From contig NZ_JASCXX010000023.1 in assembly GCF_030012215.1 (NCBI RefSeq), positions 41,180 through 105,179 of the forward strand: a DNA stretch of 64,000 bases, read 5' to 3'. This DNA comes from Anaerobaca lacustris (GTDB taxonomy: Bacteria > Planctomycetota > Phycisphaerae > Sedimentisphaerales > Anaerobacaceae). Made by a program: the position numbers and the translations under genes. This document shows positions 60,405 through 64,000 of the stretch, piece after piece. The notes below the pieces were generated by a model. That model did no database searches and was not told the DNA's origin. It saw nothing but the letters and a program-made list of their open reading frames with translations. Each line of letters opens with the position of its first letter. Position 1 is the first letter of the stretch.

Positions 60405-61580
60405 TCATGCGTGGAAGCCGGCATATCGCTCCATGGCATCCATCAGGGCCTTGACGTTTTCCAGCGGCACTCCGGGGTACAGTCCATAGATCATCATCAG
60501 CCCTCCCTCTTTCGATCCCAGTTTGGTCACTTCTTCCCGGACAAGGGCGTCGATCTGCTCCGGCGTGCCGGCCGGTGTGACCGTCTGACGATCGATGTCG
60601 AGATCGATACACACGCGCCCCGCCAGCTTGTCCTTGATCCAGTCGATGCCGTTGACCAGGTCCTGCAGGTTGACGACGTCCACGCCGCCGTCGATGAGAT
60701 CGTCCAGCAGATCGCGAATCCGGCCGTCGGAGTGCATGTGAATGATGCAGCCGGCGTCGCGGGCCGGCTGCATCAGGCGTTCGTAACTGGGCTTGATGAA
60801 CGAACGGAACATCTCGGGCGAGAGCATCGGACCGGTCTGCATGCCAAGGTCTTCCGGATAGCACATCCATTCGACGCTGAGATAGAGATATCGCCGCACG
60901 ATCGCGGCGTTGAACTGCTCGACCATCTCAATCAGACGTGTCAGGCGCGGATCGTGATCCACCATGTCGAACAGGAGGTTCTCATACCCGCGAATGTCCA
61001 CCAGTGTCTGGAACGTATGCCCGTGGCGCAGCCCCCCCATCGTCAGCTCTCCGCAGGATCGCGACCGCTCGATGTTTCGCGCGATCTGCACCCAGTCGAT
61101 CGGCCCCTTGCCGGAATCGGCCTGCGGGTCGGGGGCTGCATACCCTTCGAACGCCGCCCAGCTTGCCAGAGGATGATCCGTGACCGTACCGACCATGCCT
61201 TCCAGGGTGGTCTCCCACCGGCAGCCCCAGCCGTCTACAAACGGTCGGCTGGGGCGTTCGATGATCGGATAGTCCAGCTCGGTCCGGCCGGTACCCGCCC
61301 CGGCGAAATCCGGAAACAGGAAGGGATGCGACTCCATCAACTCTTCCAAAGCTGCGGCCGGGTAATGGTGCCAACAGGCCTCGTTGATGTGAAAGTGCAT
61401 GGGGATGTAATCGGGGCGACCCCATCGGACCGTACGCAGAACGTTTTGCCGCCTCTCGGTCGAGAATCTGCTGCCCGGCCGAGCGTCGCCCCGCAGTCCG
61501 GAAGTCCGAGCCGGCGTCGTCTCGTCTGCAGCGAGATGCTTGTCGCCGCCTGAGCGGGATACGGTTCTCTTGCGTTCCAT
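60405..61580 (-). CDS. URO-D family (uroporphyrinogen decarboxylase-like) protein
   Basis: 391 residues. MHFHINEACWHHYP, then DLGMQTGPMLSPEMFRSFIKPSYERLMQPARDAGCIIHMHSDGRIRDLLDDLIDGGVDVVNLQD match the URO-D/MtaA superfamily. The residues that decarboxylate uroporphyrinogen are not evident, and the neighbours are sugar genes, so a methyltransferase or other role is more likely than heme synthesis. ATG 61580 is chosen; the extension to 61679 is low-complexity basic. First gene of the operon going left. Confidence 0.8.
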   Translation of the reverse strand: MERKRTVSRSGGDKHLAADETTPARTSGLRGDARPGSRFSTERRQNVLRTVRWGRPDYIPMHFHINEACWHHYPAAALEELMESHPFLFPDFAGAGTGRTELDYPIIERPSRPFVDGWGCRWETTLEGMVGTVTDHPLASWAAFEGYAAPDPQADSGKGPIDWVQIARNIERSRSCGELTMGGLRHGHTFQTLVDIRGYENLLFDMVDHDPRLTRLIEMVEQFNAAIVRRYLYLSVEWMCYPEDLGMQTGPMLSPEMFRSFIKPSYERLMQPARDAGCIIHMHSDGRIRDLLDDLIDGGVDVVNLQDLVNGIDWIKDKLAGRVCIDLDIDRQTVTPAGTPEQIDALVREEVTKLGSKEGGLMMIYGLYPGVPLENVKALMDAMERYAGFHA

Positions 61581-62137
61581 AACGAGTCCCAAGGGCCCAC
61601 AGCCCAGACCATAGACCTCTTCGTGGCCGCCGACAGTGTACTGAACCCTCGGACGAGGGCGTTCGATACACCGCGACAAGATACCAGACTTCGGCCATCA
61701 TATCGAGAGATTGGTCTTACTGGGTCGCCGATGGACGGCACTTGCCCCACGCGGAGGACCGAAACGCCGGGTCGCCGCCGGTCTGACCGATCCGGGCATG
61801 AGGCTTTCGGAGACTCCCCCTGGAATACCGAATACCGACAGTGAATTGACGATAACCACGCATTGGGCGGTTGCGTGCCACCTGCCGTTTCCGGTAGAAT
61901 GAAAGGTATGATGCGTGGGTCCGGGCGGGGCGGATGGAGACGCCGGCCACGAGGCTGCCGAACCCTGCGTCGGGTTGCATATCGGGTCAGGATCGGAGGC
62001 TTAGGTGCGATGCGGTGGACTGGGCGAGCCGCAGGGGCAGGGTACACAACACTCGGTCGGGTACGAGGTTTCCACGGTTTCAGCGTTGGCGTGGACTGGA
62101 ATGCCGTCATACAACGATTCTGTAGGAGGACCATCTC
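61581..62137. other. Divergent intergenic region
   Basis: Between the URO-D operon (minus) and the LamG gene (plus), 557 nt without a supported gene. It should hold promoters in both directions; one candidate for the plus strand is at 61871-61900. That would leave a leader of about 230 nt before the LamG ATG. Confidence 0.5.
61871..61900 (+). promoter_or_regulatory. Candidate promoter of the LamG gene
   Basis: TTGCGT (61871-61876, 4 of 6) and TAGAAT (61895-61900, 5 of 6) are 18 nt apart. This is a modest match in a GC-rich setting and is offered with low certainty. Confidence 0.3.
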
Positions 62138-64000
62138 ATGCATACGAAGATCTGTCGTGCAATCGCCCTCGTCTTGGTGTTGAGTCTGGCGGGCGGGGCC
62201 TGGGCCGGCCTCATCGCACACTGGAGACTCGACGAGGACAGCGGAACCGTGGCAAAGGATTCGAGTGGGAATGGGAACGATGGGACCCTGGACGGCGGCC
62301 CGACTGTCGTACAGGGGCAATATGGAAACGCGCTGGCACTTGCCAACAGTCGTGTCATCATCCCCGCCTCGGATACGTTGACCGCCGATTTCTTTCAAGA
62401 ACCATTTACGCTGGTGGCCTGGATCAACCCGGCGCGAACCGGCAACACGTGGCAGCAGGTCTTTCGGTCGGTTCGAGCAGATGGCACCACGAACGACACG
62501 CTGTTCATCAACAACAATGGGACGCTTTCATGGCGCGGCCGCGTCAACACGGCCTGGGCGGGAGGCATGTGTGAGACAGCCGCCGATGTTGTTCCTGCCA
62601 ACCAATGGACGCATGCCGCCGTGGTAGGCAATGGGACGACCTTTCGCATCTACGTCAACGGGATCCTCTCACAGGAATCACCGTTCCAGAGAACCGATGG
62701 GATGAACGTCACCTATTACATTGGAGGCAATCCTGAAGCGGCCAATGAGTCGTATACCGGCATGGCCGACGACGTTGCCATTTTTGACCACGCCTTGACC
62801 GAGCGAGAAGTCCAGAAGGCCATGGCGGGCATCGCCCCCGCCGAGCTGGCCGCGGATCCCCATCCGGAGGATGAGGCCGTCGATGTGCCCCGCGATGTGG
62901 TCCTCAGTTGGACGGCCGGCGAGTTCGCCGCGACGCACGATGTGTACTTCGGACCGTCGTTCGACGACGTCAATGCCGCGAACCGAGCCAGTTCGATGGG
63001 TGTTCTGGTCAGCCAGGGGCAGATCGCCACGGCCTATGATCCGGCCGGTGCGCTCGGCTTCGAGACGACCTATTACTGGCGCGTCGATGAGGTCAATGCC
63101 GCCCCGGACAACACGATCTTCAGGGGCAATGTCTGGAGCTTCACGACCGAATCCTTCGCCTATGCGATCGGGGCCGTCACCGCCGCGACCAACGGAATCT
63201 CGGAGGCCGGCGCCGGACCGGAGAACACGGTCAATGGGTCCGGCCTCAGTGCCGAGGATCGGCACTCGGTCACCAGCACGGATATGTGGCTGGCCAGACC
63301 GCCGGCCGACGAGGCGCTGTACATTCAGTATGAGTTCGACCGCATCTACAAAGTCCATGAAATGCTGGTCTGGAACTACAACGTGCAGTTCGAGCTGATG
63401 CTTGGCTTTGGGATCAAGGACGTGACGGTCGAATACTCCACAGATGGCGCCGACTGGGTGAGCCTAGGCGATGTCCAGTTGAATCAGGCGACGGCGGCGG
63501 CCACATACATCTACAATACGACGGTGGATCTGCAAGGAGTCGCGGCCCGTTTCGTCCGCCTGACGGTCAACAGTGGCTTCGGAATGCTCGGCCAGTTCGG
63601 CCTCAGCGAGGTGCGCTTCACGCACGTTCCCGCTCACGCCCGTGAACCGCAGCCGGCGGATGGCGCGACGGACATGGGCGTCGATGCGACCCTCGGCTGG
63701 CGCGCCGGTCGTGAGGCCGTTACACACGAGGTGATCTTCGGCACCGATCCCGACGCCCTTGTCGTAATTGACGCCGTGGCCGAAAGTTCATATGATCCCG
63801 GCTCGCTGAACCTGGGAACGACGTATTACTGGCAGGTCAACGAAGTCAACGAAGCGGAGGCGATCAGCGTCTGGCAGGGCGATCTGTGGAGCTTCTCCAC
63901 GCAGCAGTTCATCGTCGTCGACGACTTCGAGAGCTACACCGACAACATCGAGGCCGGCGAGGCGATCTTCGACACCTGGATCGACGGCTGGGTCAACAAT
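62138..64000 (+). CDS. LamG-domain secreted protein, runs past the window
   Basis: The frame is open from ATG 62138 to the window end (621 codons). AGGAGG stands 8 nt before the ATG, and a signal peptide (AIALVLVLSLAGGAWA) follows. Domains in order: a LamG concanavalin-like domain (about 20-220; HWRLDEDSG, GNALALANSRV, WTHAAVVGNGTTFRIYVNG, GMADDVAIFDHAL), a first domain of the form VPRDVVLSWTAGEFAATHDVYFG ending in TYYWRVDEVN, a discoidin (F5/8C)-like region (about 335-500; ADEALYIQYEFDRIYKVHEM), a second TYYWQVNEVN repeat, and the start of a VDDFESYTD domain. A surface carbohydrate-binding protein typical of planctomycetes. Confidence 0.9.
   Translation, partial: MHTKICRAIALVLVLSLAGGAWAGLIAHWRLDEDSGTVAKDSSGNGNDGTLDGGPTVVQGQYGNALALANSRVIIPASDTLTADFFQEPFTLVAWINPARTGNTWQQVFRSVRADGTTNDTLFINNNGTLSWRGRVNTAWAGGMCETAADVVPANQWTHAAVVGNGTTFRIYVNGILSQESPFQRTDGMNVTYYIGGNPEAANESYTGMADDVAIFDHALTEREVQKAMAGIAPAELAADPHPEDEAVDVPRDVVLSWTAGEFAATHDVYFGPSFDDVNAANRASSMGVLVSQGQIATAYDPAGALGFETTYYWRVDEVNAAPDNTIFRGNVWSFTTESFAYAIGAVTAATNGISEAGAGPENTVNGSGLSAEDRHSVTSTDMWLARPPADEALYIQYEFDRIYKVHEMLVWNYNVQFELMLGFGIKDVTVEYSTDGADWVSLGDVQLNQATAAATYIYNTTVDLQGVAARFVRLTVNSGFGMLGQFGLSEVRFTHVPAHAREPQPADGATDMGVDATLGWRAGREAVTHEVIFGTDPDALVVIDAVAESSYDPGSLNLGTTYYWQVNEVNEAEAISVWQGDLWSFSTQQFIVVDDFESYTDNIEAGEAIFDTWIDGWVNN

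Noticed and set aside
60405..61580. A call of uroporphyrinogen decarboxylase in heme synthesis (hemE)
   Set aside because: The protein is a distant URO-D family member in a sugar operon with no other heme genes nearby.
1..64000. CRISPR array, prophage, insertion sequence, rRNA operon or complete tRNA
   Set aside because: I saw no regularly spaced direct repeats, transposase or integrase genes, or rRNA sequence. The short palindromes in the first 6 kb are not spaced like a CRISPR array.

Overview
The window is GC-rich bacterial chromosome that most resembles a planctomycete, probably class Phycisphaerae (Sedimentisphaerales-like). This rests on pseudopilin-type proteins with a C-terminal H-x9-D[AG] motif, several Tat-exported Gfo/Idh/MocA oxidoreductases, a secreted sugar-phosphate-isomerase-like protein, DUF6807 and URO-D family proteins in a sugar locus, and LamG and beta-helix surface proteins with the NG-x-RINMGAYGGT motif. 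It also rests on an ECF sigma factor carrying a large extracytoplasmic domain. The assignment is inferred from gene content; no 16S gene is present.

Layout. 1-5.5 kb: the end of a Gfo/Idh/MocA gene, an ankyrin-repeat lipoprotein, and a thiamine-thiazole operon (thiS-thiG-thiH-thiF, minus strand) under a TPP riboswitch with an adjoining terminator. Short palindromic repeats are scattered through this part, and several lie inside coding sequence. 5.5-18.6 kb: a small LigD-type phosphoesterase gene converges on a near-complete type II secretion operon (exported protein, then gspE-F-G-H-I-J-K-L-M-C-D, minus strand). 19-23.5 kb: a CBS-GAF-GGDEF-HD-GYP c-di-GMP protein diverges from the membrane-anchored ECF sigma factor. 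24-30 kb: a beta-helix surface protein, a pseudopilin gene with no ordinary start codon, a CheW-like protein, a STAS protein and a CPBP protease.

30-40 kb: housekeeping genes, with murA, an AsmA-like protein and a secreted TIM-barrel protein on the plus strand. On the minus strand follow trpS, a DUF2007 protein, scpA (CTG start), thioredoxin and an NfnAB-type flavoprotein pair, then a small SANT-like protein and a Bcp peroxiredoxin. 40-46 kb: secreted carbohydrate-active proteins (GH43, a CE1-like esterase controlled by MarR) and a transglutaminase. 46-51 kb: murE-murF-mraY and rlmN.

51-64 kb: a carbohydrate-related region with Gfo/Idh/MocA proteins, a large alpha/beta-hydrolase, DUF6807 and URO-D proteins, a second pseudopilin, a LamG protein that runs off the window, and a stand-alone GMP synthetase ATP-pyrophosphatase.

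How the parts may work together: the secretion operon exports enzymes and surface proteins, c-di-GMP and the sigma factor next to it may control it, and the 40-64 kb genes look like secreted and intracellular parts of polysaccharide breakdown. The most unusual DNA features are two or three palindromic repeat families in the first 6 kb. They sit in-frame inside thiF, thiG and the LigD-like gene, and they supply stop codons to three genes.
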